Assembly (NCBI RefSeq): GCF_013376045.1
Contig: NZ_JABMJG010000018.1
Span: forward strand, 1 to 61,590
Direction: 5' to 3'
From: Variovorax sp. SG517
GTDB lineage: Bacteria; Pseudomonadota; Gammaproteobacteria; Burkholderiales; Burkholderiaceae_C
Length of the DNA: 61,590 bases
Shown here piece after piece: positions 15,905 to 24,451 of the stretch. Every line of letters begins with the position of its first letter. The stretch's first letter is position 1. The translations under genes were made by a program, and so were the position numbers. The notes beneath the pieces were generated by a model. That model was given only the letters and a program-made list of their open reading frames with translations, made no database searches and had not been told where the DNA came from.

Positions 15905-16366
15905 TCAGACAGGCCGCACGTCGAAGAAGGCCTCGTCGGTTTCACCCAGGTCGCGAAAGCCCGCGGTGCGCGCCGCATCGTAGGCCTTGGCCCAGCGCCT
16001 GGCCATGGCGATCTCAGCCTTCGAGAGGTCGCTTTCGCTCGACTCGCTCGCGTTCTGGAATGCGCGCAGCGCCTCGACGACGTCGTCGCCAAGCTGCCGG
16101 TCGAGCTCGCGCCGGAAGCGCTGCTCGGCGACTTTCACGGCATCGGCTGCCGGATGCGAATAGTCCGCGAGCCGCACGGTGTAGGCGAAGCGCGCCTCGA
16201 CTTCGACGTCTTCGAACCGGAACGGCTCCTCGTGCGCCGTCTGCGGAAACGGCGGCTCCGCCGGCAACCGCGGTAATGGCGGCAATGGCGGCAAATGCGG
16301 CTGGGGCATGGAAACAGGCAAGGCTGCCACCGCAGCCCTCGGGAAGAAAAGCTCGAACTGGTTCAT
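15905..16366 (-). CDS. Unknown protein under LexA control
   Basis: A 153-residue protein I do not recognise. Residues 20-45 are proline-rich; the remainder is charged and helical, with FRFEDVEVEARFAYTVRLAD and later DLSKAEIAMARRWAKAYDAA. No signal peptide, membrane segment or catalytic motif is seen. A strong LexA-type box lies 43-74 bases upstream of the start, so it is probably induced by DNA damage. The gene ends 26 bases before the diguanylate cyclase gene, which might share its transcript. Confidence 0.7.
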   Translation of the reverse strand: MNQFELFFPRAAVAALPVSMPQPHLPPLPPLPRLPAEPPFPQTAHEEPFRFEDVEVEARFAYTVRLADYSHPAADAVKVAEQRFRRELDRQLGDDVVEALRAFQNASESSESDLSKAEIAMARRWAKAYDAARTAGFRDLGETDEAFFDVRPV

Positions 16367-16408
16367 GGTTCATCGCCCAGGCGCACGGGGGCGCCGATCG
16401 GGCTTGCA

Positions 16409-16440
16409 GCCAAAGACTGTACGAATATACAGTCTTTGGC
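16409..16440 (-). promoter_or_regulatory. LexA (SOS) box
   Basis: The core CTGT-N8-ACAG at 16417-16432 fits the SOS box used by LexA in beta- and gammaproteobacteria, with an AT-rich centre (ACGAATAT). The symmetry extends to perfect 12-base arms over 32 bases. It lies 43 bases upstream of the leftward unknown gene, a normal distance for repression. A terminator reading is less likely because no gene ends here. Confidence 0.8.
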
Positions 16441-16478
16441 AACCATTAACCAGCCTGCAAACGGCAGGAGCGGCCGAT

Positions 16479-16676
16479 TCAACGGCGCTCGTGGATCATC
16501 CGCCAGACGTTGCACCCGTTCACGCAAGGCTGGCTCGGCAGGCCTGGAGACGGCTGTACGGCCGCGACCGGCGACGTGACGAACGAGAAGCCCGCGGGGT
16601 CGCTGCCCGGCGAAGGCGTGCCGCCCATGACGATGGCAGTCATGCTGACCGCCGCCACTTTTGTAACCATCAACAT
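16479..16676 (-). CDS. Small putative secreted peptide
   Basis: A 65-residue product. The first 20 residues (VTKVAAVSMTAIVMGG) resemble a signal peptide, followed by a proline- and serine-rich stretch and two cysteines in PCVNGCNVW near the C-terminus. GGAG six bases before the ATG is a good ribosome binding site. No family recognised. A longer reading frame on the other strand lacks comparable signals, so I prefer this one. Confidence 0.45.
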   Translation of the reverse strand: MLMVTKVAAVSMTAIVMGGTPSPGSDPAGFSFVTSPVAAVQPSPGLPSQPCVNGCNVWRMIHERR

Positions 16677-16763
16677 GATCGTCTCCAGCAGTTGGTCACA
16701 AGTTCAAGATAGCTCTGCTGTAGACAAAAGTTGCAGGGACTTACCCTCGATGCATCGCCGGCC

Positions 16764-17024
16764 CTACTCCGCCGGCGGGGGCCTCTTACCCTCGCCCAGG
16801 TCGCGTGGCGGCTCGATCGCCTCCCCCGCCTCCACATAGTTGGCCTCCACCGGATGAACGATGGAGGCCGCCGACTCTCCATCGAAGCGAACCAGCAGGT
16901 GCTCGCCGCTCGCACCGGTGATGACTCCGAAGCGGCCCTGCAGTTCGACCCTGCCGCCGCGCCGTGCAGGCACCCTGAAGCGGATGCGGATGTACGGAAG
17001 ACCTACCCTGAAATACTCAACCAT
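16764..17024 (-). CDS. Hypothetical small beta-barrel-like protein
   Basis: An 86-residue protein with strand-rich character (FRVGLPYIRIRFRVPARRGG, then GRFGVITGASGEHLLVRFDG), suggesting a KOW/SH3-like barrel. The ATG at 17024 was chosen over 17111 because GGGAG lies directly before it and the longer form adds an unlikely alanine/threonine leader. The C-terminus is acidic and proline-rich. Function unknown. Confidence 0.6.
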   Translation of the reverse strand: MVEYFRVGLPYIRIRFRVPARRGGRVELQGRFGVITGASGEHLLVRFDGESAASIVHPVEANYVEAGEAIEPPRDLGEGKRPPPAE

Positions 17025-17151
17025 GCGCACTCCCTGACCTGTTGTCGCTGGGGTCGAGAGCATTGCCATGGCCCCCGTGGCTGGGGCAACGTCGATGACC
17101 GGAAGGCTCAATCTCGTCGTCGGTCCATGGGGTGCGTGTCAGCCGGGACCG

Positions 17152-17210
17152 ATCCCCGCTGACAGCCGCCGGGCATTCCGGCGGGCAGCCCGTGGCTTCT
17201 CAGCGGGGAT
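17152..17210 (-). terminator. Nested hairpin after the 88-residue gene
   Basis: Eleven-base arms ATCCCCGCTGA (17152-17162) and TCAGCGGGGAT (17200-17210) pair perfectly and enclose a second hairpin, CCGCCGG/CCGGCGG (17166-17184). The structure includes the stop codon of the leftward 88-residue gene, so termination or transcript-end protection is likely. There is no run of T on the downstream side, so it is not a textbook intrinsic terminator. Confidence 0.45.
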
Positions 17211-17466
17211 TGCCGACTGCGGTTTCCGTGGTGGAAATCAGGTCGCCGGCCTCTTCGCGGGGTCCGACGTTCAGGTCTTCGGAGAGGCCCTTCAGCACGA
17301 CGTAGCCCGCCTGCAGGGCCTCGGCGTAGGTGGCGAATCCGGTGGCGGCTTCCATCAGCGGCTCGAACTCCATCGAGTTGTCGAAGGATTCCAGCAGCAC
17401 CCAGAAATAGTCGCCCGCCTCGTGTTGTTCTACGGTCAGGGCGATGGAGATGAGTTGGCCGGCCAT
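17200..17466 (-). CDS. Conserved-looking hypothetical protein
   Basis: An 88-residue acidic protein without a recognised family. It appears compact and alpha/beta: a strand (QLISIALTVEQ), FWVLLESFDNSMEFE, then a helix (TYAEALQAGYVVLKGLSEDL). No membrane segment or signal peptide. Its stop codon is part of a strong hairpin. It sits alone between the bicupin operon and the small barrel-like gene. Confidence 0.65.
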   Translation of the reverse strand: MAGQLISIALTVEQHEAGDYFWVLLESFDNSMEFEPLMEAATGFATYAEALQAGYVVLKGLSEDLNVGPREEAGDLISTTETAVGNPR

Positions 17467-17557
17467 GCGCGCATGGTGGCGCGCCCGAATGACAGCCCGA
17501 AGAAGCGGGCGTGAACGTTCTGCTTCCCTGCCCGCGCTCGTCGCAGGCAGGCGCCGC

Positions 17558-18496
17558 TCAGCCGATGGCCTCGAGGAATTCGAATCCCATCGTCCGCGCG
17601 TGATAGTGCAGACCGCCGTCCTGCACGATCAGGAAGCGTGCGCCGCGCGGGCCGGCGTTGTGATGCGAATGCGGCGCGCCGGGCGGCGTGACCAGCGTGG
17701 CCCACGGCGTCCAGGGGCACACCGCGTCGCCCACCACCGAGTGGCAGCCCTCGCCCTGCACCACCAGCGTCACCGCGGCCGAGTTGTGGCGATGGGTGCG
17801 CTGGTGCGTGTGCGGCTCCAGGGTGTTGAAGCTCAGCGTCAGCGTGGGCGTGAGGTTGCGCGCGGCGGCCTGGCGGTCGGACGAGAAGATCAGCGCGCGG
17901 CCGGAGGTCTCGTCGCGCGTGGCGCAAGAGAACATCAGCTCGAACTGGCGCTCGATCTCCGCGGCCGGATAGTGCACGACATCGATGGTCGCCCCGTCGA
18001 CCGGCGCCGGCTGCGCACGCTCGAAGGCCAGTTGCGGCTCGTTGCCGACCGTCCACAGCAGCGCGCCCTCGGCGCCCGCCTCGATGCGGTAGCCCGATGC
18101 GCCGGGCAGCAGGAACACGTCGCCCGGGCCAAAGGCGAAACCGTCGGTCGCCCCCGCCAGCCTGCCGCTGCCGGAAATCACGTACCAGACCGACCCGGTA
18201 GCGCGCACATCCAGCGGCAGCAGCGCATCGCGGGCGGCGATGCGCACATAGCGCGCGAGCATCAGCGGCGTGGTGGCCGGAAAGCCGCAGTCGAGCGCGC
18301 GCGACTGGTCGCAGTCGAAGACGCCATGGTGCCCCTGCGGAGGCGGCGCGAAGAGCCGCGCGGGCACTTCGGGCAGCTTCACGTCGAAGGCGTTGCCGGA
18401 GTTGAAGAAACGCGCCCTGGCCTGCGCCGCGCTGGCCGGCGCGCGCGGGTGCTGCATGGGCAGGTCGGCCATGTCGACGGCAGCGGCGGCATTCAT
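17558..18496 (-). CDS. Bicupin protein, gentisate dioxygenase-like
   Basis: A 312-residue protein with two cupin barrels. The first (about residues 100-155, VWYVISGSGRLAG, FGPGDVFLLPG) lacks a full metal set; the second (about 210-300) has HTHQRTHRHN and a later HSHH, enough for an Fe(II) or Mn(II) site. This arrangement resembles gentisate and 1-hydroxy-2-naphthoate dioxygenases, which cleave rings next to a hydroxyl. ATG 18496 overlaps the stop of the M20 gene (ATGA). It is the last gene of a 12-gene leftward operon and is a candidate ring-opening or oxidising step. Confidence 0.8.
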   Translation of the reverse strand: MNAAAAVDMADLPMQHPRAPASAAQARARFFNSGNAFDVKLPEVPARLFAPPPQGHHGVFDCDQSRALDCGFPATTPLMLARYVRIAARDALLPLDVRATGSVWYVISGSGRLAGATDGFAFGPGDVFLLPGASGYRIEAGAEGALLWTVGNEPQLAFERAQPAPVDGATIDVVHYPAAEIERQFELMFSCATRDETSGRALIFSSDRQAAARNLTPTLTLSFNTLEPHTHQRTHRHNSAAVTLVVQGEGCHSVVGDAVCPWTPWATLVTPPGAPHSHHNAGPRGARFLIVQDGGLHYHARTMGFEFLEAIG

Positions 18497-19797
18497 GGCT
18501 CGTCTCCCATTCCGCCCCTTGCATAGGGCAACAGCACGCGCAGCAGCACGTTCGCCCCGGCCGCCACGTGCGCGGGCTCGGCCCACTCGTGCTCCGCATG
18601 GCTCACGCCGTCGCGGCAGGGAATGAAGATCATCGCGCTGGGACACAGCGGCGCCAGGTGGCGCGCGTCGTGGCCGGCGGCCGAGAGAATGGGCATGTGC
18701 GGCTGCCCGATGCGCTCGGCCGCATCCGCGATCGCCCGCTGCAGCTTCGCGTCGAAGCCGTTGGACGGGGCATCGACGAGGGCCGTCACGCTCGCCTGGC
18801 ACGGCGCGGCGAGCGACTCGCACAGTTCGACCAACCGCTTTCCCAGACGGTCGAGCACCGCGTTGTCGGGATGCCGCAGGTCGATGCGCAACGCCACCCG
18901 CTCGGGCACCACCGAGGGCGCGTTGGGCTCCGCCTGCAGCCGGCCGATGGTGAACTTCACCGCCTCGTCATGACCGCCGATCTCGGCGTAGAGCGCCGCC
19001 GCGACGCGCGAGAAGGCCGCGAGCGCGTCGCGCCGGTCCGCCATCGCGAGCGTGCCGGCGTGGCCGCGCTCGCCTTCGATCACGACATCGAATGTCTTCT
19101 TGCCCTGGATGCCGGTGACCACGCCGATCACGCGTTCGTGCGCCTCCAGCAGCGGCCCCTGCTCGATGTGCGCCTCGACATAGGCCGCCACCGGAAAGCC
19201 CAGCGGGCGCCGGCGCAGTTCCGGAAAAGCCGCATGCAGCGCATCGAGCGCGTCGCCGACCGCGACGCCCTCGGCATCGCGCGCCTCGCGCACGGCCTGC
19301 AGGCTGCGCACGCCGGCAAAGGCTTCCGAGCCCATCATGCCCGGCGCGAAGCGCGAGCCCTCTTCGTTCATCCACGCCACGCAGACGATGTCCACCGGCG
19401 GACGTACGCCGCGCCCGGCCAGCGTGGTCAGCACCTCCAGCGCCGCGACCACGCCATACACCCCGTCGAAGCGCCCGCCTCCGGGCTGGCTGTCGAGGTG
19501 GCTGCCCGCGAGCACGGGCGGCGCCTCGCGGTCGGCACCCGGCAGCGCGATGAAGAGGTTGCCCGCCGCGTCGGTCGACGGCTCCAGCCCGGCCGACAGC
19601 GCCCAGCCGATCATCGCGTGCCATGACGCGATCTCTTCCGCGCTCAGCGCCTGCCGGTTCACGCCGCCGCCCGGCGTGGCGCCGATGCGGGCGAGCGCCA
19701 TGAGCCGGTCCCACAGCCGGTCGGCGTCGATGCGCCAGATGCCCTGCCCCTCGGCGGCGGCGACAACGGCGTCGGCGGAGGCGGTTGCCGCGCTCAT
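18493..19797 (-). CDS. M20-family hydantoinase/carbamoylase-type amidohydrolase
   Basis: A 434-residue zinc enzyme of the N-carbamoyl-amino-acid amidohydrolase and allantoate amidohydrolase group. Metal ligands are seen as H100 in GSHLDSQPGG, D111 in RFDGVYG and E145-E146 in MNEEGSRF, with GHDARHLAPLCP near the C-terminus. These enzymes hydrolyse N-carbamoyl or N-formyl groups from amino acids or pyrimidine derivatives. Start 19797 overlaps the stop of the upstream hydrolase gene. In this operon it may release ammonia and CO2 or formate from a ureido or formamido intermediate; the substrate is not determined. Confidence 0.88.
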   Translation of the reverse strand: MSAATASADAVVAAAEGQGIWRIDADRLWDRLMALARIGATPGGGVNRQALSAEEIASWHAMIGWALSAGLEPSTDAAGNLFIALPGADREAPPVLAGSHLDSQPGGGRFDGVYGVVAALEVLTTLAGRGVRPPVDIVCVAWMNEEGSRFAPGMMGSEAFAGVRSLQAVREARDAEGVAVGDALDALHAAFPELRRRPLGFPVAAYVEAHIEQGPLLEAHERVIGVVTGIQGKKTFDVVIEGERGHAGTLAMADRRDALAAFSRVAAALYAEIGGHDEAVKFTIGRLQAEPNAPSVVPERVALRIDLRHPDNAVLDRLGKRLVELCESLAAPCQASVTALVDAPSNGFDAKLQRAIADAAERIGQPHMPILSAAGHDARHLAPLCPSAMIFIPCRDGVSHAEHEWAEPAHVAAGANVLLRVLLPYARGGMGDEP

Positions 19798-20678
19798 CAG
19801 TCGGTCTTCATGATCTGGCTGGGCAGCGCGCGCGGGTCGCGCGGCTTCCACTGGCCGGCCTCGACCTGGGCGAAGAATTCGGCCAGCAAGGCGTTGAACG
19901 CGGCGGGCTCTTCCAGGTTGAGCGTGTGGCCGGTCTTGGGCATCACGGCGAGGCCGCAGGCCGGCAGCGTCTTCTTGAGGAAGATGCCGGGCTGAAGGCA
20001 ATGGTCGTCCTCGTCGCCGACCACCACGAGCGAGGGCACGGCCATCGCGCGCAGGTCGCCTTCCAGGTCGTAGATCGAGGGGCGCCGCGCCTGCACGCCG
20101 CGCATGGTGTTGGCCGCGCCAACGGCATCGTGCTGGCCCAGCCAGGTCGCGAATTCCTGCCAGCCGCGCGGGTCCTTGTTCTGGAACTGCACGCGGCTCG
20201 CGCCCAGCGAGTAGGTGCGGGCGAATTTCTCGGAGCCCTGCGCCTCGAACTGCCTGGCCACCTCGAGCGAAACGCCGCGGAAGTACTCCTCGTGCGCCTT
20301 CTCGGCACCGTAGCCCGCGCCGGCAATCACCAGCGACGAGGCCCGCTTCGCATGCCGAAGGCCGAAATGCAGCGTCGCGAAGCCGCCCATCGACAGCCCC
20401 ACGATGTGCGCGCGCGCAAGGCCCAGCGCGTCCATCACGGCCACGATGTCGTCGGCCGCGATGGCCTGCGAATAGCGCTCCACGTCGGCCGGCACGTCCG
20501 AGGGCGGGTAGCCCCGCGCGCCGAAGGTCACGCACTGGTGGCGACGCGCGAAGTAACGCATCTGCGGCTCCCAGCTGCGGTGGTCGCCGCCGAACTCGTG
20601 CACGAACACGATCGGCGTGCCGCTGCCCGCAGTCTCGTAGTAGAGGCGAACGCCGTCGGGGGTGGTGGCGAAACTCAT
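19797..20678 (-). CDS. Alpha/beta-fold hydrolase
   Basis: A 293-residue hydrolase. The nucleophile elbow GLSMGG places the serine at 96, the oxyanion loop HEFGGDHRSW is at about 27-36, and GDEDDHCLQ and GHTLNLEE supply the Asp and His. It resembles enol-lactonase, C-C hydrolase and N-formylmaleamate deformylase-type enzymes. The stop codon overlaps the start of the M20 gene, and it lies 13 bases after the aminotransferase, so it belongs to the same operon. It could open a lactone or cleave an amide made by the dioxygenases. Confidence 0.88.
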   Translation of the reverse strand: MSFATTPDGVRLYYETAGSGTPIVFVHEFGGDHRSWEPQMRYFARRHQCVTFGARGYPPSDVPADVERYSQAIAADDIVAVMDALGLARAHIVGLSMGGFATLHFGLRHAKRASSLVIAGAGYGAEKAHEEYFRGVSLEVARQFEAQGSEKFARTYSLGASRVQFQNKDPRGWQEFATWLGQHDAVGAANTMRGVQARRPSIYDLEGDLRAMAVPSLVVVGDEDDHCLQPGIFLKKTLPACGLAVMPKTGHTLNLEEPAAFNALLAEFFAQVEAGQWKPRDPRALPSQIMKTD

Positions 20679-20691
20679 CGTCGGCGACTCC

Positions 20692-21867
20692 TCAGAACAG
20701 CGCCGCCGTCACCGGCAGGCTGCGCGCGCGCTCCACGGCCTGCGGCAGCACGTCGCACAGCGCCTGCGCCCACGCCCTGGGCACGGTGGTGGAGATCTTC
20801 ACGAAGCGATGGCCGAAGCGCGGCGTGTGGTACGTGCCCTGCCGCACCATGATGTCGTGCTCGCCGAGCGCGGTGACCAGCGCCTCGGGCGTCACGCCTG
20901 CCTTGCTGCACTCGACCACGATGAAGTTGGCCTGCGACGGGAACACCGGCACCTCGAAGCCCGGCAGCTTCGCGAAGGCGTCGACGATCATCCGCTGGTT
21001 CTCGCGCTGCTGCGCGATCACCTCGGCCATCCATTCGGCCTTGACCGACAGGCCCGCGATGGCCGCGCGCTGCGCCAGCACGCTCGCGCCCAGCGGCGCC
21101 TGCGAGTGCGGCAGGATGCGCGCGAGCAGTTCCGGCGAAGCCACCAGCGCGCCGAGGCGCAGGCCCGCGAGTCCGAGCCACTTCGAGAAGCTCACGATGG
21201 TCACGGTGCCTTCCGGGTAGAAGCGCGAGGCCAGCGTGTGGCTGTCGGCGAAGTCGCGGTAGGTGCAGTCGTGAATGAGGATGGCGCCGATCTCGCGCGC
21301 GCGCTCGGCGAAGGCGCGGATCTCGTCCTCGGTGTAGGTGGTGCCCAGCGGGTTGTTCGGGTCCACGAGGTAGATGACGGCGGTGTTCGCATCGGTCGAC
21401 GCGGCCAGCGCCTCGGCCGAGAGCTTGAAGCCGTGCTCCGGCCCGTAGATCGGAATCTCGGTGATCGCCGAGCCCGCCTTGGCCGCGAATTGCAGCGGCC
21501 ACTTCCAGCCGGGGTCGGTGGTGACGAAGCCCTTGCCCGCCACGCAGAAGGCCCGGCAGGCCAGCGCCAGCGCGGAGACCGCGCCGTCGGTCACCACGGC
21601 CGACTGGTCGGGCACGCCGAGGTCGCACACGATGGCCGAGCGCAGCGCCTCCATGCCCAGCGGCGGCGCGTAGGCGTGGAAACTCTCGTCGTCGATGGCA
21701 TCGTGCAGCGCCTTGCGCACGGCAGGGTGCAGCGGAAAGTGGTTGGTGTTCTGGCCCAGCCACATCAGCTCGGGGTTGGTGAACAGGCGGTCGAAGTACC
21801 GGTTACGCGTCTCCGCATCGCTGGTCACGGCCGGCACCGCGGCGGCGGGGTTCAGGGCCGCGTTCAT
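20692..21867 (-). CDS. PLP-dependent class I/II aminotransferase
   Basis: A 391-residue aminotransferase. The PLP lysine is K229 in SFSKWLGLAGLRLG; VDPNNPLGTTY and the IHDCTYRDF segment (cofactor Asp and Tyr) complete the fold-type I signature. ATG 21867 overlaps the stop of the SDR gene (ATGA). The enzyme would move an amino group between a catabolic intermediate and a keto acid. Its place among oxygenases, SDR and aldolase suggests it deaminates a side-chain product. Confidence 0.9.
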   Translation of the reverse strand: MNAALNPAAAVPAVTSDAETRNRYFDRLFTNPELMWLGQNTNHFPLHPAVRKALHDAIDDESFHAYAPPLGMEALRSAIVCDLGVPDQSAVVTDGAVSALALACRAFCVAGKGFVTTDPGWKWPLQFAAKAGSAITEIPIYGPEHGFKLSAEALAASTDANTAVIYLVDPNNPLGTTYTEDEIRAFAERAREIGAILIHDCTYRDFADSHTLASRFYPEGTVTIVSFSKWLGLAGLRLGALVASPELLARILPHSQAPLGASVLAQRAAIAGLSVKAEWMAEVIAQQRENQRMIVDAFAKLPGFEVPVFPSQANFIVVECSKAGVTPEALVTALGEHDIMVRQGTYHTPRFGHRFVKISTTVPRAWAQALCDVLPQAVERARSLPVTAALF

Positions 21868-22697
21868 GCCGCGAGCCTTTGCGCCTGCTCGGCCGCCATG
21901 GCCTTCTTGCTGGTCTTGATGATCGAGCCGCGCGCCGCGATGCCGCCGTCGATGGTCACCACCGTGCCGGTGATGTAGCCCGCGCGCGGCGAGGCCAGGA
22001 ACACCATCAGCTCGGCCACCTCTTCCGGCGTGGCCGGGCGTCCGCCTGGGTAGTTGTCGAACAGCTCTTCCCAACGGCCTTCGTCGCCGTGGGTGTCGAG
22101 GGCCCGGCGCTTCATCAGCTTGACCATGCGGTCCGTGGCCACCGGCCCGGGGTTCACGCCCACCACGCGGATGCCGTCGTCCAGGCTCACGCCGCCGAGC
22201 GCGCGCGTGAAGGCCATCACGGCCGCGTTGCCGGTGGAGCCGGCGATGTAGTTGGCGTCCCAGTTCTCGCCGGAGTTTCCGATGTCGTTCACGATCACGC
22301 CGCCGCCCGCGGCCTTCATGCGCGCGTAGTAGATCTGGCTGAGCTCCATGTAGCCCAGCACCTTGAGCTGGAAGCCCCGGCGCACCACCGCGAAGTCGAG
22401 CGACTCGATCGGACCCGCGGGAATGTCGCCCGCGTTGTTCACGAGGATGTCGACGTGGCCCGCCGCCTCGGCCAGTTGCGCCATGGCGCCGGGGGCAGCC
22501 AGGTCCATCGGGTGGATGCGCACATTGATCGGATGGAGCTTCTCGATCTCCTCCTTGGCCGCTGCGAGGGCGACGCCGTCGCGCGCGGCGAGTTGCAGAT
22601 GGCAGCCTTCGGCCGCGAACGAGTGGGCGGCCGCAAGGCCGATGCCCTTGGAGGCACCGGTGATGAGTACGGTCTTGCCTTCGAGTTCGAGTTTCAT
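21864..22697 (-). CDS. SDR-family oxidoreductase with atypical active site
   Basis: A 277-residue Rossmann protein with the dinucleotide motif TGASKGIG (residues 14-21) and NNAG further on. In the catalytic region the usual YxxxK appears as YIAGS (within NYIAGSTGN), so the lysine is replaced by serine; GNSGEN replaces the common serine loop. It may therefore act on an unusual substrate or with changed chemistry. A Shine-Dalgarno AGGA precedes the ATG. It is the first metabolic gene downstream of the GntR regulator. Confidence 0.85.
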   Translation of the reverse strand: MKLELEGKTVLITGASKGIGLAAAHSFAAEGCHLQLAARDGVALAAAKEEIEKLHPINVRIHPMDLAAPGAMAQLAEAAGHVDILVNNAGDIPAGPIESLDFAVVRRGFQLKVLGYMELSQIYYARMKAAGGGVIVNDIGNSGENWDANYIAGSTGNAAVMAFTRALGGVSLDDGIRVVGVNPGPVATDRMVKLMKRRALDTHGDEGRWEELFDNYPGGRPATPEEVAELMVFLASPRAGYITGTVVTIDGGIAARGSIIKTSKKAMAAEQAQRLAA

Positions 22698-22759
22698 GGG
22701 TTGTCCTGGGATGCGGGAATGCGATCGGAAAGGGGATGGAAGAAGGAAGAACGGAAGCC

Positions 22760-23497
22760 TCAGGCGACGCCCGCGTCCTGCTCGGACAGCGCGGCGATCA
22801 GGTCGACGATGTCGTCCTCGAGCAGGCTCACGTGGTCGATGGCGGCGTTGAACGCGGCGCCCGGGTCGTTGCGCCGGATGGCGTCGAGGATGGCGCCGTG
22901 CTCGCCGATGGTGGCGCTCATGCGCCCGGGCTGGAAGGTCACGTAGCGGCGGTACACGCGCACCCGCTTGCGCAGCGCGCGCGTCTGCTCGGCGAGGTAG
23001 TGCGTGTTGGAGGCTTCGTAGAGCGCGTCGTGGAAGTCCTGGTTCACGTCGTAGAAGCGCGAGTGATCGCCCGATGCGAGGATGCTCGTCAGGTCGTCGT
23101 GCAGCTGGCCCATGCGCTGCTTCTGCGCCTCGGTGGCGCGACGCGCGGCGAACTTGGCGCACAGGCCTTCCATCACCGCCATCATCTGGAACATCTCGAT
23201 GAGCATGGGCAGCGAGATGCGCGCCACGCACACGCCGCCCTGGCGGCTGCGCAGGTCGACGAGCCCGGTGGCGGCCAGCGCTTTCAGCGCCTCGCGAACC
23301 GGCGTGCGCGACACCTTGAAGCGATCGGCCAGCTCGGCCTCGTCGAGCCGTGCGCCGGGCTTGAGCACGCCGCTGACGATCAGGTCCTCCAGCGTGTCCT
23401 TCAGCTCGTCTGACAGCGTCGCGCCCTTGCCGCGCTGGCGCTCGCGTGCGCGCGGCGCTGAAGTGTCGGCGGTCATCTCGGGTTCATCGGGTTCCAT
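22760..23497 (-). CDS. GntR-family regulator with FCD domain
   Basis: A 245-residue transcription factor. The winged helix (about residues 28-95) contains PGARLDEAELADRFKVSRTP followed by VREALKAL, the GntR signature. The C-terminal FCD helical domain (about 100-235) binds a carboxylate effector, usually with a metal through His residues. AAGGAAGG lies eight bases before the ATG. The gene is embedded in the operon between the TauD and SDR genes, so it most likely controls this pathway in response to its substrate. Confidence 0.9.
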   Translation of the reverse strand: MEPDEPEMTADTSAPRARERQRGKGATLSDELKDTLEDLIVSGVLKPGARLDEAELADRFKVSRTPVREALKALAATGLVDLRSRQGGVCVARISLPMLIEMFQMMAVMEGLCAKFAARRATEAQKQRMGQLHDDLTSILASGDHSRFYDVNQDFHDALYEASNTHYLAEQTRALRKRVRVYRRYVTFQPGRMSATIGEHGAILDAIRRNDPGAAFNAAIDHVSLLEDDIVDLIAALSEQDAGVA

Positions 23498-23564
23498 GTT
23501 CTTGCCTTCCTTGTTGTGTTTGTCTTTGTCGGTGCATTTCCAACACGCCGCGCCCTGGGCGGTT

Positions 23565-24404
23565 TCAGAACGGGCGGTCTCCGGCCACCGTGGTGCGGTG
23601 CATCACGCGGCGATAGACCTGGTCGTCATAGGGCGTGGCGCGGTGCATGGTGCAGCGGTTGTCCCACACCAGCAGGTCGCCCGCGAGCCACTTGTGGCGG
23701 TAGCTGAACTCCGGCGAGATGGCGTGCGCGTTCAGCTCGGCCAGCAGCGCCGCGCTCTCGTCGGCGGGCAGGCCGTCGATCTGCTTGACCACGTCCTCGC
23801 CCACGTAGAGCGAGAGGCGGCCGGTCTCGGGGTGCGTGCGCACCAGCGGATGCACCACGTCGGGCGTGGCGGCCAGCTGCTCGGGCGTGAGCGGGTTGCG
23901 GTCGGCGAAGGCCTTGCCGTAGTAGTTGGCATAGCTGTGCGTGGCCGTCATGTGCCGGATGCGCGCCTTCGTGTCGTCGTCCAGCGCCTCGTAGGCGGCG
24001 TGCATCGAGGCGAAGAAGGTGTCGCCTTCCACCGGCGGCACCTCCAGCGCGTAGAGCAGCGCGCCCATCGAGGGCTCGGCCTTGTAAGAGAGGTCGGAGT
24101 GCCAGTTCCAGCCCTCCTTGTGGTTGCCGATGGGCTTGCCGTTCTCCGACACGTTCGACAGCACGTAGACCTCCGGGTGCTCCTTCTTCAGGAACTGCGT
24201 GAGCACGTGGCCCAGCAGCGGCCCGAAGCGGCGCGAGAAGGCCACGTGCTGCGACTCGTTGATGTGCTGGCCGCGAAACAGCAGCACCGAGCGCTGGTTG
24301 AGCGTGTCGCGCAGCACCGCGAAGTCGGCGTCGCTCACGGGTTCGCGCAGGTCTAGCCCCTTGACTTCGGTGCCGATGAAGGAGGTGAGGTTCTCGAGTT
24401 GCAT
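23565..24404 (-). CDS. TauD/TfdA-family 2-oxoglutarate dioxygenase
   Basis: A 279-residue Fe(II)/2-oxoglutarate oxygenase. The iron ligands H102 and D104 are in WHSDLS, and the distal His is in TMHRATPYDD close to the C-terminus with the 2-oxoglutarate Arg following in YRRVMHRTT. The family hydroxylates sulfonates, phenoxyacetates and many other acids. ATG 24404 begins MQLENLT; longer upstream frames run into the aldolase gene. It could carry out the first oxidation of the imported compound. Confidence 0.9.
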   Translation of the reverse strand: MQLENLTSFIGTEVKGLDLREPVSDADFAVLRDTLNQRSVLLFRGQHINESQHVAFSRRFGPLLGHVLTQFLKKEHPEVYVLSNVSENGKPIGNHKEGWNWHSDLSYKAEPSMGALLYALEVPPVEGDTFFASMHAAYEALDDDTKARIRHMTATHSYANYYGKAFADRNPLTPEQLAATPDVVHPLVRTHPETGRLSLYVGEDVVKQIDGLPADESAALLAELNAHAISPEFSYRHKWLAGDLLVWDNRCTMHRATPYDDQVYRRVMHRTTVAGDRPF

Positions 24405-24451
24405 GGTCGGGATGTGTCTCTGGGGATGAACAGGAAGGAAGTTGCCGGCGA

